A DNA stretch of 64,000 nt. Source: Aricia agestis (taxonomy: Eukaryota > Arthropoda > Insecta > Lepidoptera > Lycaenidae). Each line of letters starts with the position of its first letter. The first letter of the stretch is position 1. A program made the translations under genes and the position numbers. Of the stretch, positions 50,564 through 61,714 are shown piece by piece. The stretch covers positions 7,445,001-7,509,000 of the forward strand of contig NC_056427.1 of the NCBI RefSeq assembly GCF_905147365.1, given 5' to 3'. The notes under the pieces were generated by a model. That model saw only the letters and a program-made list of their open reading frames with translations, did not search any database and was not told the origin of the DNA.

Positions 50564-51674
50564 TATATATGTTATAGTCAAAGTCCGATACACAGTCTCT
50601 TCGCGGAAGGACTGGTTTATCCTAGGTTTGGCCAAAGCCGTTAGGCGATCCCCGAAATACATTTCAATTTCGCCCTTTGCCTGAAGTATTTTTAGTCTAA
50701 CCCAGGAGCTCCTAACTTTTCAGTCAAACGTCGAAAGTAAATTATTCTGTTTCGGTTTTGGCCTAGTCAATCCTAGAAGCGACTGCAAAACTCGGTCAAA
50801 CGTTGATCTGAACATGTTTAAAGGTTCATAATGTCTCTCGCGGTGTTCGGACCGATTGTTTTGTCATTTCATGTTCGTTCATTGAGCGCACGCTCAATTG
50901 TGTACGCACGCACACGGGCGTGTAATTGTGTAAAATTGAAGATGAGTGAATCAAACGGTGTTGTTGTTACTAAAAACGTGGATAAAGAAGTTTATTAAAA
51001 CAATTAACATTAACATTAATGCCTCACCATGTCAGAAAAATGATTAATTTGCCACTTTAACTACCTAAGAAATTATTAAAACAATTAACATTAAAGTTAA
51101 TGCCTCACCATGCCAGAAAAATGATTAATTTTCCATTTTAATTACTTAAGAAATTATTAAAACAATAAACATCAAAATTTTAAAAATGTTATTTTTTTAT
51201 ACTTACCTAATCTTACAAACTAACCTCCGTATATTCCAAAGCATTTATTTATTTATTTTATACTTTATTGCACATCGTACAAAAGGCGGGCCTAATGCCA
51301 CACGGCATTCTCTCAAAGCATCTAAAATATAAAAGTGAAAATCACGTAAGCTGACCAATCAGGTGTCAGAACTGGCAGAGTTAAGCGGTTAAGACTTGAA
51401 AGCTGCTTAAATGATAAAATGCTTCCAAATATACAAAGATAAGACACTTCATACCTATATCGGAGTTTGACTCGTCAAACCCCGATTTAATAAAATTGTG
51501 TTTTGACGTTTGCCTGACCAAATTAGTCCCTCCCAGGTTTGACGAAAATTGTTTAGTCAAAGGCCGAAAATTTACATTTGTTTGGGCTTTGACTAAGTCA
51601 TTCAGTCTGACCTGAGGATTGACCAGTCCAACCTAGGAGCGCCGGAGCTTCGGAGTTTGCCTATAACATATATA
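50564..51674. mobile_element. Foldback-like DNA element inserted in the 5' region of gene 4
   Basis: The ends TATATATGTTATAGTCAAAG and the complement of CAAACTCCGAAGC...ATAACATATATA are inverted with few mismatches. The inverted similarity extends inward for about 200-300 bp in degraded form (words GTTTGACC/GGTCAAAC, GACTAAG). The centre holds two tandem AACATTAA/TGCCTCACCATG repeats (about 50995-51170) and a LINE-like AT-rich patch near 51250. There is no reading frame of note. Confidence 0.65.
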
Positions 51675-51750
51675 CTAGTAATCTGTGAATTTAATGCTTT
51701 TGTGTCAAATCTGATGAAAATACTATCAAATAATTAAAAATTAAAATAAA

Positions 51751-54700
51751 ATGGAAAGCCTTTGTTGTTCCATATGCCTATCATTAACTAAAAAAACTAA
51801 AAACATTTACAGTACAGACCTGCAATATATTTACGAGAAACTCGCAAACTTCGAGGTAGGTAACGGTCTAACGGAACTCATACTAAAGTCACAAAACATA
51901 TCAATTTTTTGCTATTTCTAACAAAATCATGGCTTTGAACCCAATTTAATTAAACCTACAATAATATTATAAATGTTAAAGTGGGTTTGTCTGTTATTTC
52001 TTATCATAGATTTTGATGAAATTTAGTATGGAGATAAATGAGCTCAAGCAGAATTATTATGAGAGTTTGTAAGAAAAATTGTATGGTACCTGCGACACTT
52101 CTTTTTCTTCTTCAATGGCCTCCCTTGATGAATACTGTGCAACAAAATTTTAAGGCAACATTTAGTATTTAAACATCTATTATTAGCTTATCCATAACCA
52201 AATCATTAGAGATCTAAAAAAAACTTATGAAACTGTAGTATCTGAGTGTAAATTTTGCCACCCTCACCCTACGCATGGTACCTATATTAAATATATTTTT
52301 TTACATGTCAGTCCAGGATAATGTGTAACAATGTTTTGCTAATAGTTAAGAGACGCTGACTGCTGGGTGTGTTACATCTGCCACACGAGACTTCGACAAT
52401 GTCACCAGCTGCAGCAGTTGGCCGTGCAGACACGAGGCCTGATTGATGACATATTCCAGAATAAGGTTCTCTTATGAAATGATTTTATTTTACAAAATAA
52501 ACATTTTCAGTTCTTAATCATTACTTAAAACAAAATCGTTGCGCTGAGTTAATGGCATTTCTTTGATATAAAATAAAATATATACAGGTAAGTAAAATAC
52601 TATTTGAATCCTTAGTTTATAAACACATATTTTTGTTTTAGATTGACTTCAAGTTTGGAACAATTCGACCTTTGTTAGAATTATCAATTCCGAAGACAAC
52701 AATTATTTCATCATACATAGAACAATACTTATGTGACACGGAGCTTCATAAAGACAATGGTGGGTTTATAATACAACACTGTTGATGATGATGTAAGCTT
52801 ACGATATAATATAGATGATGCCCGTAACTCCGTTGCACCAAAATTTGTTTATCGCGTGGCAACCATACACTTTTTCGGGATAAAAACTATCCTATGTCCT
52901 TTCCCTGGACTCAAAGTATCTGCACACCAAATTGCAGCAAAATCGGTTCAGTGGTTCGGGCGTGAAGAGGTTACAGACAGACAGACAAACACATTTTCGC
53001 ATTTATAATAATTATAATATAAGGATGTTTGGCATGGGCGCCTGCTCGTGGGTACGCCCATGATGTTTGGTGCTGTAGATTTTGTATGATATTAAATTCT
53101 TTTGGGCAATTTTTAAGGCAGAGAAGAAGATATAATTCTAGACAATACTATAAATCATAAAGTGAAGGAACAAACTTTTATTAAATCTGAAGACGACGAA
53201 TCTTCACGGGACTTAGCTAATGAGGATAAAGCTCACGAAATAAATCTTGTTGATATAAGTCAGATAGTTAATGTAGAAAATGCACCCCAAAATACAACAA
53301 ATTCGGTTATAGAAGATCTCGAGTGCAGAACACAGTCAAAATATGAACAGAGCATGGAGAACTTAGGAATAAAACAAGAGATAAAAGAAGAAATAGAAGA
53401 TAAAGGTATGTATAATAATACTCCCCACACCGCTTCCTACACCGATCTGCACACCAAATTGCAGCAAAATCGGTTCAGTGGTTCGGACGTGAAGAGGTTA
53501 CAGATAGACAGACAAACACATTTTCGCATTTATAATAATCTATACTAATATTATAAATGCGAAAGTATCTCTGTCTGTCTGTCTGTCTCGCTTTCACGCC
53601 AAAACTACCGAACCGATTGTAATGAAATTTTGTATACAGATAGTCTAAAGCCTGAGAAAGGACATAGGCTACTTTTTTACTGGAAAAAAGGGTTGTAAGG
53701 GGGTGAAAATATGAAAATTTGTTCAAATTAAGTTAGTTCCAAAAATTCATACTAGATGGCGCTGTGCGTCTTTTACATCGCGCTAACGCTTGCCCAACAT
53801 CTTTCTATAAGAGGTGGTATTATCATACATTCGAGTTTCGATTTTTTCCGATTGGTTTTTCTTATTTACGTTATTTAATAAGTCAGTACTTTATATTATA
53901 TACAGTGACATAACCATATAACTAATCCGTGGACGTAACCTTAAACTTATCAATGATAAATAGTTTATGGGTAAAGTTAAGTAATTGGGGGGCCAAATAA
54001 GCTTTAAAATTTGGCATTAAATATAAAGTTTAATTTAAAAAAATGAAATACTATGTGCACACTGCACAGCTGTTTTCATTTAAGGGGTACCAGGGTTTTT
54101 TATAAAAGCTTTTGACACCAATTTTGTTGACATCGCGCTCTATAAACTGAAGTCCACGCGAACGAAGTCGCGGGCAACAGCTAGTTATAATATAAGGATG
54201 TTTGGCATGGGCGCCTGCTCGTGGGTACGCCCATGATGTTTGGTGCTGTAGATTTTGTATGATATTAAATTCTTTTGGGCAATTTTTAAGGCAGAGAAGA
54301 AGATATAATTCTAGACAATACTATAAATCATAAAGTGAAGGAACAAACTTTTATTAAATCTGAAGACGACGAATCTTCACGGGATTTAGCTAATGAGGAT
54401 AAAGCTCACGAAATAAATCTTGTTGATATAAGTCGGATAGTTAATGTAGAAAATGCACCCCAAAATACAACAAACTCGGATATAGAAGATCTCGAGTGCA
54501 GAACACAGTCAAAATATGAACAGAGCATGGAGAACTTAGGAATAAAACAAGAGATAAAAGAAGAAATAGAAGATAAAGGTATGTATAATAATACTCCCCA
54601 CACCGGTTTCGGTGACGGTTGCCGGTTTCATTGAAACCAGACCGGCAGGGCTAAAATGGTCGCTTTGAAGAATCATGATATGAATCATAATATGATTCAT

Positions 54701-56411
54701 TTTTCTAAAATCGCAAAATGCAACTCTGCTTGCAATTCATTTCTGTATTTTTGTACTGATTTGACATTTGTAAGTTTGACAGTTTTGACAATTCTTTTGC
54801 TGAATTGATTGAGAGGAATTGCTAAATGTGACCATTTTAGCCCCGCAGGTACACAGGGAGTAATTTTATAGTGCCCAAGTGTGTGCGCAGTACACAAGAG
54901 CACTCTCTATTCCTTTACTCTCATAACCCAGTGGGACGGAAGACCGACACGACTGGCGAGAGATGGCTCAGGACCAACTTTTTACATGCCCATCCGACGC
55001 ATGGATCATCTTACTTGTCAGACAATCAGGTGACCAGCCTGCGTTGTCCTAACCAAACTTGGAAATAACATGTTTCCAACGCGGGATTCGAACCCACGAC
55101 CTCCGGAGTCGAGAGTGACCCTCTAACCACTAGACCACGGAGGCGTGAAGGTATGTATATTGTGTTAAGAATGGTGTCCATTTATAAAATGAGATGCGGA
55201 CCATAATTTGATGTTTATCCTTTATTTAACAAGACGTTTTAGGTGAACCCATTTTTTTGTCATAATATTATATTCTGATGTTCAGTAAAACTTTTTACTT
55301 ATATAACGACCTCCGTGGCTCAATGGTTAGAGTGTGTGGCAACTCAAGCCGGGGGTCGCGGGTTCGAATCCCGCCGATGGAACAAAAAGTTTTTCAATGT
55401 TCCTGGGTCATGGATGTGTATGATATAATAAAAATCTTAAATATATATATAGTATAAAAGTATTAAATATATTTCCGTTGTCTGGTACCTGTAACACAAG
55501 TCCTTCAGGTACTTAGCACGGGGCCAGACTGACGTGGTGTGAAGCGTCCATAGATATTATTATTATTAAATTATAAAAATGTTTGTTTAGGTATCAATGA
55601 GCGTGACAGCTCTAACAACAACAAAGAGCGAGACAAAAGAGCACTGTCTGGCTGTCACAAGAAAACACTCACCTGTGACATATGTCACAAGATCTTTACA
55701 TACAGAAGCAATCTAATATCTCACTTAAGAAGTCATACTGGTGAGAAACCATTTAAGTGTAAAATATGCTCAAAGGAATTTTCACTTAAGGTGAATTTGA
55801 ATACGCATTTCAAGTTTACTCACACAGGCGTGAGATATAGCTGTGATATTTGCTCGAAAGCATTAACAAATGCGTACTATTTAAAGAAGCACAAACTTAA
55901 ACTGCATTCGGATGTGAAACCATTTACCTGCCAAACTTGTTCGAAGAGTTTCTCGATGCGTTTTCAACTTACCAGACACGAACTAACTCACAACGGTGAA
56001 AAATTATTAAGCTGCGACGTATGTTCAAAGACATTCTCAGACCCGTCCCATTTGGTTGGCCACAAACGAACACACACGGGCGATAAACCGTTCAGCTGCG
56101 ACGCTTGCCCACAAAAGTTTGCCCGTAATTCCACGTTGAAAAGGCACATGCAAACTCACTCAGGCGAACAACCATTTAGCTGTGATATCTGTTCGAAGAG
56201 ATTTACGTGCAAGGGCAGTTTATATCAACATACACTCGTACACAGGGGTGACAAAAAACACATCTGCCACGTTTGTGGCAAAAAATTCTTAAAACGCTAT
56301 TTAAAAACTCATTTACAAAGTCATACAGGCATCAAACGATACAGCTGTGACGTTTGTAACAAAGGATTTACACAGAAGAGCAGTTTAAATGCACACAAGC
56401 TAGTTCATTAG
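51751..56411 (+). CDS. ZAD C2H2 zinc-finger protein, gene 4 (9 fingers, duplicated exon 4)
   Basis: Exons: 51751-51855, 52346-52465, 52642-52759, 53118-53405 (4a) and/or 54291-54578 (4b), 55591-56411. With one exon 4 the protein has 483 residues, with both 579; 4a and 4b are each 288 bp and phase 1 to phase 1, so every combination keeps frame. ZAD pairs are CCSIC and CYIC. Exon 4 encodes an acidic linker with KSEDDESS and KQEIKEE. The last exon has nine C2H2 fingers from about residue 240. Finger 8 (CHVCGKKFLKRYLKTH) has 11 instead of 12 residues between Cys and His, a one-residue loss relative to gene 3. The exon 2 donor (GTTCTC) is weak. Introns are full of Helitron-type repeats and SINEs. 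Exon 2 is almost identical in protein to that of gene 2. Confidence 0.86.
51955..52090 (+). mobile_element. Helitron-type repeat fragment in intron 1 of gene 4
   Basis: ACAATAATATTATAAATGTT followed by GGGTTTGTCTGTTATTTC and ATGAAATTTAGTATGGAGAT is the 5' half of the Lep1-like family. The 3' end is missing. Confidence 0.55.
52811..53011 (-). mobile_element. Helitron-type repeat, minus strand, intron 3 of gene 4
   Basis: On the minus strand it starts ATTATAAATGCGAAAATGTG, continues GTAACCTCTTCACGCCCGAA and ends GGGCATCATCTA. It immediately precedes the first copy of the duplicated exon segment. Confidence 0.75.
53012..53432 (+). repeat. Tandem duplicated segment containing exon 4a of gene 4
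   Basis: 421 bp from TTATAATATAAGGATG to CCCCACACCG is repeated at 54185-54605 with a constant offset of 1173 bp. The exon plus 106 bp of intron before it and 27 bp after it are included. The two exons differ at only a few bases; two residues differ (Gln to Arg, Val to Asp). Confidence 0.95.
53440..54184. mobile_element. Two Helitron-type repeats, head to head, between the exon copies
   Basis: A minus-strand fragment (about 53440-53535) is followed at once by a plus-strand copy from 53536 (TCTATACTAATATTATAAAT) to 54184 (GTCGCGGGCAACAGCTAGT). The pair separates the two copies of the exon 4 segment. A copy of the same family also abuts the left side of the first segment, so recombination between repeats could have made the duplication. 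Confidence 0.7.
54185..54605 (+). repeat. Tandem duplicated segment containing exon 4b of gene 4
   Basis: This is the second copy of 53012-53432. Splice signals (TTTTTAAG acceptor, GTATGT donor) and reading frame are intact, so it can serve as an alternative or additional exon. Confidence 0.95.
54647..54844. mobile_element. MITE with GGGCTAAAATGGTC ends
   Basis: GGGCTAAAATGGTCGC on the left and GTGACCATTTTAGCCCC on the right are inverted, with GCAG on both sides as a possible duplication. The interior includes ATCATGATATGAATCATAAT, itself palindromic. It lies in the last intron of gene 4. Confidence 0.75.
54848..55145 (-). mobile_element. tRNA-derived SINE, family 2, minus strand
   Basis: Read on the minus strand it starts CGCCTCCGTGGTCTAGTGG (A box) with GGGTTCGAATCCCGC (B box), both close to tRNA consensus. 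It continues with GGTCACCTGATTGTCTGAC, CGTCCCACTGGGTTATGAG and ends GGGCACTATAAAATTACTCC. The promoter boxes look intact. It is not a functional tRNA gene, because the SINE body follows at once. Confidence 0.8.
55306..55570 (+). mobile_element. tRNA-derived SINE, family 1
   Basis: The A-box region (TGGCTCAATGGTTAGAGTG) and B box (GGGTTCGAATCCC at 55360-55372) are clear. The body includes TTCCTGGGTCATGGATGTG, GTACCTGTAACACAAGTCC and GACGTGGTGTGAAGCGTCC and ends in TATTATTATTATTAAATTAT. It lies directly before the acceptor of the last exon of gene 4 (55590). Confidence 0.88.
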
Positions 56412-58440
56412 GAATATAGGTGAGACCGCACTAGAGTGACGCGACACGGCACGGCCAAATATAATATTTTGTATGTAATCGTATGAACTAAACCGCACTA
56501 CGTGCAGAGTAGACAGAACTAAGGACTAAGGAGTACCTCGACTTTAAGCAAACTTCAACTTTCAACATGTTTCATAATGCTGAGTGACGCATTAGTACTG
56601 CGCGCGCCGGACATTATGATATACTACGTCAAACATACTCCTTATGTTTTTAAATGGATGGAGTCTGGTCCAAATTTCCACCACTAACGACACTTATATA
56701 GTAAAAATTTAACTTTATGGTTTTTACTGAAATAGATGAATATGAAAATCAATATTTTCACTCACAAAATAATTTTTCATATTAAGGTCATAACTTTTTA
56801 CTGACAGCTTACTTTTAATTTGTCTCGTAATGAAAGTTACTCTATATTTAATGGACAATAAGTCAATATAGGCAGAGTAGACAGAATTATAGAGTATGCC
56901 GACTTAGAACTGATGTTGAAATTTTTAAATTTGACGTATTATGACGAAAATCGTCGCTAGGGTTGTTAACTTGTTACCTACGAATTTAAAACTAGACTTT
57001 GCTCTTTGGTTGAGTGCTGTCAACAAGCGTCCTTTTTTCTTTTTAGTTTTTGAGACGTTTTTTTTAACTTTTCGTCAGTTTTTTTTATATAAGTTGATTA
57101 ATCTTATCTTTAACTGGTGCTTGGTGTTGTTATCTGGGCATTTTCAAAAAAATGTGTACCCCTGGTTTTTACCTTGTCCCTTGACTTCGCTACAGATTAT
57201 TTGTAAAAAATTACATACTTACATTTTGTAATTTTAATGTAGGAGCAAAAACAAGTTTTCTTTTATTAAAATACATTCACGTTTGTATAAAATTTTATTT
57301 AGTATGAGATTTATAAGGGTTTTTAAGTACCGAAACCTATTAAATTCACCTGTCCCCTTCCCAGAAGTTGTAACAAAATCTTTAATAACTATTTTTTTTC
57401 TTAAAGTAAGTTACTTAAAAAACATATGTTAGATTCCTAAATACTTAATGTATCAATTGAATGTCTTGTTATTGAAAAATCTAACATAATTTAACTACAA
57501 ATTAATTAAAATTATAATCATGAAAAAACAACCCGACCGGAATGTTCGGTTTAGTGACCGTTTTTTTTAGTTTTATAAACATACTACAAAAATATTTTCG
57601 GCACTAAATGATAGCACTATATTTCATTGTACATCGAGAAACTTCAATTTGAATTTAGTAGTTAAAAATCTGCTACAAGACGCGGACGCAGGTTGGATGG
57701 TTCTTCAGGAACGGTTTATTTGTTCAGATAAGTGACCATATTTTGTAAGCATTATTATACTTTCTCCAACTGTTTTTACTGTTGACACGTGGCAAAATTA
57801 GCTTAGTATTTAGTATAAAAAATGAAATTGTGATAACTATTATCGGTTATTTACAAACACTTTAAAAGTAAAAGAAAGTAATATTACGTGACTTCCGACT
57901 TGTGACTTTTCGTATGGTCACATATAATGGAACGGACAAGTCACAACAGGCGGAAAGCATAAGGCTTAGTTCACATTTTAAATAAATTATTTTTTTATTC
58001 ACAGATTTTATTAAGAAAATTTGAGATTTTTAAACTGGTACGATTAACGTACAAATATATTTTTTATTACTTATGTGTTAAGGTGACGCCGCGTTAAAGT
58101 AAAAAACCGTTTTGGATATGTTTTAGATTGCTAGTTTTCTATGAAAGGCCGGCCCGGCCTCTCACAGAAAACAAGCAATGGAACAGCAAAAAAATGGAAA
58201 GGGCGTAAGCGACAAAATAGTTTTGTCGCGTAATTTAAAAACCATAAATACATTTCATATAAGCTATGGGCAAATTAAAGTGTATGCTTGAACCAATCCA
58301 TGTACATTTTTGGAAGCTTAAATCACTCTCCTCTGTAGGGAAAAATAGGAATCCTTTTTTTTACACAGGTCTATTTGATTGATTATTCTGTGTTATAAAA
58401 GTTGACCAATCGTGTTATGCTATGGGTAAATCAAAGACAA
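56412..58440. other. Intergenic stretch after gene 4
   Basis: No gene is supported. A 96-codon frame at 56941-57231 is Phe/Leu-rich with no domain and looks like chance. No clear AATAAA follows gene 4 closely. A short run from 58120 (AAAGGCCGGCCCGGCCTC) is a small GC palindrome. Confidence 0.45.
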
Positions 58441-58448
58441 AGACATGA

Positions 58449-59646
58449 TAAATACTGACAATGAACTTTAATTTCTTAGCTTTAGTCATTGAAAAATCGA
58501 TATCGCTACAGCCAAATTATCAAGGCGTCGCCTTTACTTAACTATAACAAATATTTAAAATTTAAGTACCTCAAAGTTTTATTTTTTAAATAATTTTGAT
58601 TTTATTTCCACTACTTTTCTATCAGTAAAGTTGAAAATCATTTTGTGTCATTGATATTTTTAGATTTATAATAACTAGACATCGGATTATATGCATTTGC
58701 ATACTTGCATATGCAAATGCATATTATAATGTCACTTTTTAGGCGATAGTGCATATTTTGGCAATTTTGCATATTTCGGTAGTTTAACTTCCATGGGCAT
58801 TAAGATGGCAATCGGAAAATGTTGGTAGACAATTATTATTGGCGTATAATAAATAAAAAAAAACTAAAAAGGCTTTATTTCAAGAAATTAAAAATTTTAA
58901 TTTTATGAAATTATAAAAATTGGCGCTTTTATTAATGTCACTACCGGAAAAGTCTTAAAAAAATAATAAATTTTAATATTAAGTGACTTTTGATTGATTG
59001 ATTAAATACTGACAATGAACTTTAATTTCTTAGCTTTAGTCATTGCTGAGAAAAATCGATATCGCTACAGCCAAATTATAAAGGCGTTGACTTTACTTAA
59101 CAATAACAAATATACTATTTAAAATTTAAGTACCTAAAAGTTTTATTTTATTTAATAATTTTGATTTTATTTCCACTTTTCTATCAGTAAAGTTGAAAAT
59201 CATTTTGTGTCGTTGATATTTGCAGATTTATAATAACTAGACATCAGATTATATGCATTTGCATACTTGCATATGCAAATGCATATAATGTCACTTTTTA
59301 GGCGATAGTGCATATTTTGGCAATTTTTCGTTGATAGTGCATATTTCGGTAGTTTAACTTCCATGGGCATTAAGATTGCAATCGGAAAATGTTGGTAGAA
59401 AATTATTATTGGCGTATAATAAATAAATAAAAAGTCTTTATTTCAAGAAATTAAAAATCCTGGATTTTATGAAATTATAAAAATTGGCGCTTTTATTAAT
59501 GTCACTACCGGAAAAGTCTTCAAAAAAATAATAAATTTTAATATTAAATGACTTTTGATTGTGCATATTTTGTGCATATTTCGACCATTTTTCGTGCATA
59601 TTTGCATGGATATTTCGGCACTTTGATCGTGCATATAATCCGATGT
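58449..59646. mobile_element. Duplicated AT-rich DNA element with ATGCA-rich ends
   Basis: Two units (about 58449-58996 and 59004-59570) share AATACTGACAATGAACTTTA, AGACATCGGATTATATGCA (second unit ATCAGATT) and GGAAAATGTTGGTAGA in order. GACATCGGATTATATGCA at 58678 is inverted as TGCATATAATCCGATGTC at 59629-59646. Near the ends are GCATTTGCATACTTGCATAT-type words, a short hairpin with octamer-like ATTTGCAT. No coding region is seen and the superfamily is not known. Confidence 0.7.
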
Positions 59647-59649
59647 CAT

Positions 59650-60250
59650 TAATAACTTAGGAATTCGTAGAAATGTGAACACATCTTTATGATTATGAGA
59701 TGTTCGTCCCTCTAATTAATGAAGTTAAATCTATGAAATCAAAGTATTTTTTACTTTTATAAGTAGTGCAACAATAAAAATGTTTAAATAAAAGGTTTTT
59801 GTGTTATAAAAACTTCTTTAAATATGTTAAATATTACTTACTCATGTAAAAAAATGAAAAATTAGCTAGTGGGTAGGTCACATAGTCACACTATGGATTA
59901 AAAATAATTGCTACTCTTGTTGATCCTTGAAATTATCTACATTTTTTTTAATAAACAATTAAATATGCATTTCACTAGATTAAATTAACGAAGAAATCCA
60001 TTTATTGCTGTATTTTTTTGTATTAAATTATATTTTACATTTAGTCGCACAACGGAATCTGTTTCGTCGAAAATTCGATTTTGTTTCAATAATATCAGAA
60101 TAATATAACGTTTTCAGCGTTCTTTTTAACTTATTCCATTAGTTCAATATTTTTCCTTGTATATGACATTCAAATAAAGGTAAATAAATGACCTTAAAAA
60201 ATATAGACATATTTTTGCAAGGGTACACGTTATTTTGAAAATGCCCATCT
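59650..60250. other. AT-rich stretch before the LINE
   Basis: I see no gene or repeat boundary. The 5' end of the LINE lies somewhere between about 60200 and 60329; it cannot be placed because the matching 3' flank is outside the window. Confidence 0.4.
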
Positions 60251-60328
60251 GTGTTGTTTTTGTCGTAAGTACATAGTATTTGTAAGGTGTGGTGTTTTTA
60301 GGTTAAGCCGGTTATAGTTTTACCCAAC

Positions 60329-61714
60329 ATGGATTTAGATACCGATCCACCGGACCCTGGTGGTGGTCTTGTAAATAGGAAGAGAAATAATCAGGACGAT
60401 AGTGAGCCTTTAGCGAAAAAGGCGACAAATAGTACACTTTCAGTGCCTTCAATTCAGTTCCACTATGTTAACCCGGATTTTGCAAACAAAAAGGTATATA
60501 CTGCCGATGATGCAGCACCTTATATTGTCCATGTCACAAAACCTGAGACCGAAAGGGGTCCGGTTCTTAATCCCATTCAGTTTGGACAATTTGTATTTAA
60601 AAATAATGTACAGAATATTAAGATTGATGGAATTAAGAAGATTGGCCGTAATCGCGTCTCAATAGAATTCAAATCTCCAGATCATGCTAACTCGTTCATT
60701 GACTTGCCTGCCTTATCAAGTGCAGGATACACTGCAACAATACCATCTTATAGCGTATCTCGGCAAGGCATTGTCCGCAATGTCCCAGTAGACTGGTCAA
60801 TGGAGGAGTTAGTAGAAAATATGCAAGTCCCATCAGGTAATGGCAAAGTAGTTAGAGCACGTAGGTTGAGTCGCAAGTCTATAAATGATCAAAACTCCCC
60901 TGTTTGGCTGCCTACCCAATCTGTGGTTCTTACAATCACAGGACAAAAATTACCTTCCCATGTATACTGTTTCTATAATTCTTTACCGGTTGAGACATAT
61001 AAATTACCTACTATACAGTGTAATAAATGCTGTCGCTTTGGTCATGTTAAGGCACAGTGTAGATCAGAACCCCGTTGTTATAAGTGTTCTCATAAGCACG
61101 AAGGAGCAACATGCACTGCAACATCTTTCACTTGCATGCACTGTAGTGGTCCGCATGCAGCAAATGATGTTTCTTGTCCTGAATATATCAGGCAAAAAGA
61201 AATTAAATTTGTAATGAGTCGGGAAAGTATCTCATACATGGAGGCGTCAGCTCGATTCCCCCGTGTGAGACGATCCTTTGCCGATTCCGCTAGGACTTCT
61301 CCTTCTGCAAATGTCAACATATCTAGACAGACTTATAGACAGACTGACAGACAGAATGACAGACTGACAAATTCTCCCACTACTACATCCTATAGGAAGA
61401 CTGTATATATTCCCCGTCGTCCCATTACTCCTATGGCCCCTGGGTATGACCATGAGGCACATAGAAATTTAATTGAACAACCAGACTTTCAGTCTCCTAA
61501 TGGGTGTGCGTATCCTTCTCCCAATGACAAGTCCCCTGTTGCCCAGAACGACAATATGCTTGATAATCTATCTCATTTCTTTATTGATCTTATTTCTAGA
61601 TTTGGTGACTCCCTACCGAACAAAACTCTTTCCAACCTGACCCACCTCGTTAAACTGTTGCCCAATAATGGCTCTCACTGTAATACAGTGGAACAGCCGG
61701 AGCATCAGGAATAA
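60329..61714 (+). CDS. LINE ORF1 (Gag-like, three CCHC knuckles)
   Basis: 461 codons starting MDLDTDPPDPGGG. An RRM-like region spans about residues 75-150 (FGQFVFKNNVQNIKIDG, GRNRVSIEF). Three knuckles at about residues 232-285 are CNKCCRFGHVKAQC, CYKCSHKHEGATC and CMHCSGPHAANDVSC. A short insertion relative to 17430, with a repeated RQTDRQ pattern, follows at about residue 335, encoded by a TAGACAGAC microsatellite. The protein should coat element RNA. The frame is intact. Confidence 0.88.
   Translation: MDLDTDPPDPGGGLVNRKRNNQDDSEPLAKKATNSTLSVPSIQFHYVNPDFANKKVYTADDAAPYIVHVTKPETERGPVLNPIQFGQFVFKNNVQNIKIDGIKKIGRNRVSIEFKSPDHANSFIDLPALSSAGYTATIPSYSVSRQGIVRNVPVDWSMEELVENMQVPSGNGKVVRARRLSRKSINDQNSPVWLPTQSVVLTITGQKLPSHVYCFYNSLPVETYKLPTIQCNKCCRFGHVKAQCRSEPRCYKCSHKHEGATCTATSFTCMHCSGPHAANDVSCPEYIRQKEIKFVMSRESISYMEASARFPRVRRSFADSARTSPSANVNISRQTYRQTDRQNDRLTNSPTTTSYRKTVYIPRRPITPMAPGYDHEAHRNLIEQPDFQSPNGCAYPSPNDKSPVAQNDNMLDNLSHFFIDLISRFGDSLPNKTLSNLTHLVKLLPNNGSHCNTVEQPEHQE

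Noticed and set aside
55082..55145. Possible tRNA gene on the minus strand
   Set aside because: A and B boxes are good but the sequence runs directly into a SINE body, so it is the SINE head.
55306..55380. Possible tRNA gene on the plus strand
   Set aside because: The anticodon arm does not fold convincingly, and the same head plus body recurs at 30781-31046.
56941..57231. 96-codon hydrophobic frame
   Set aside because: It is Phe/Leu-rich in AT-rich DNA with no domain, no paralogue and no splice context.
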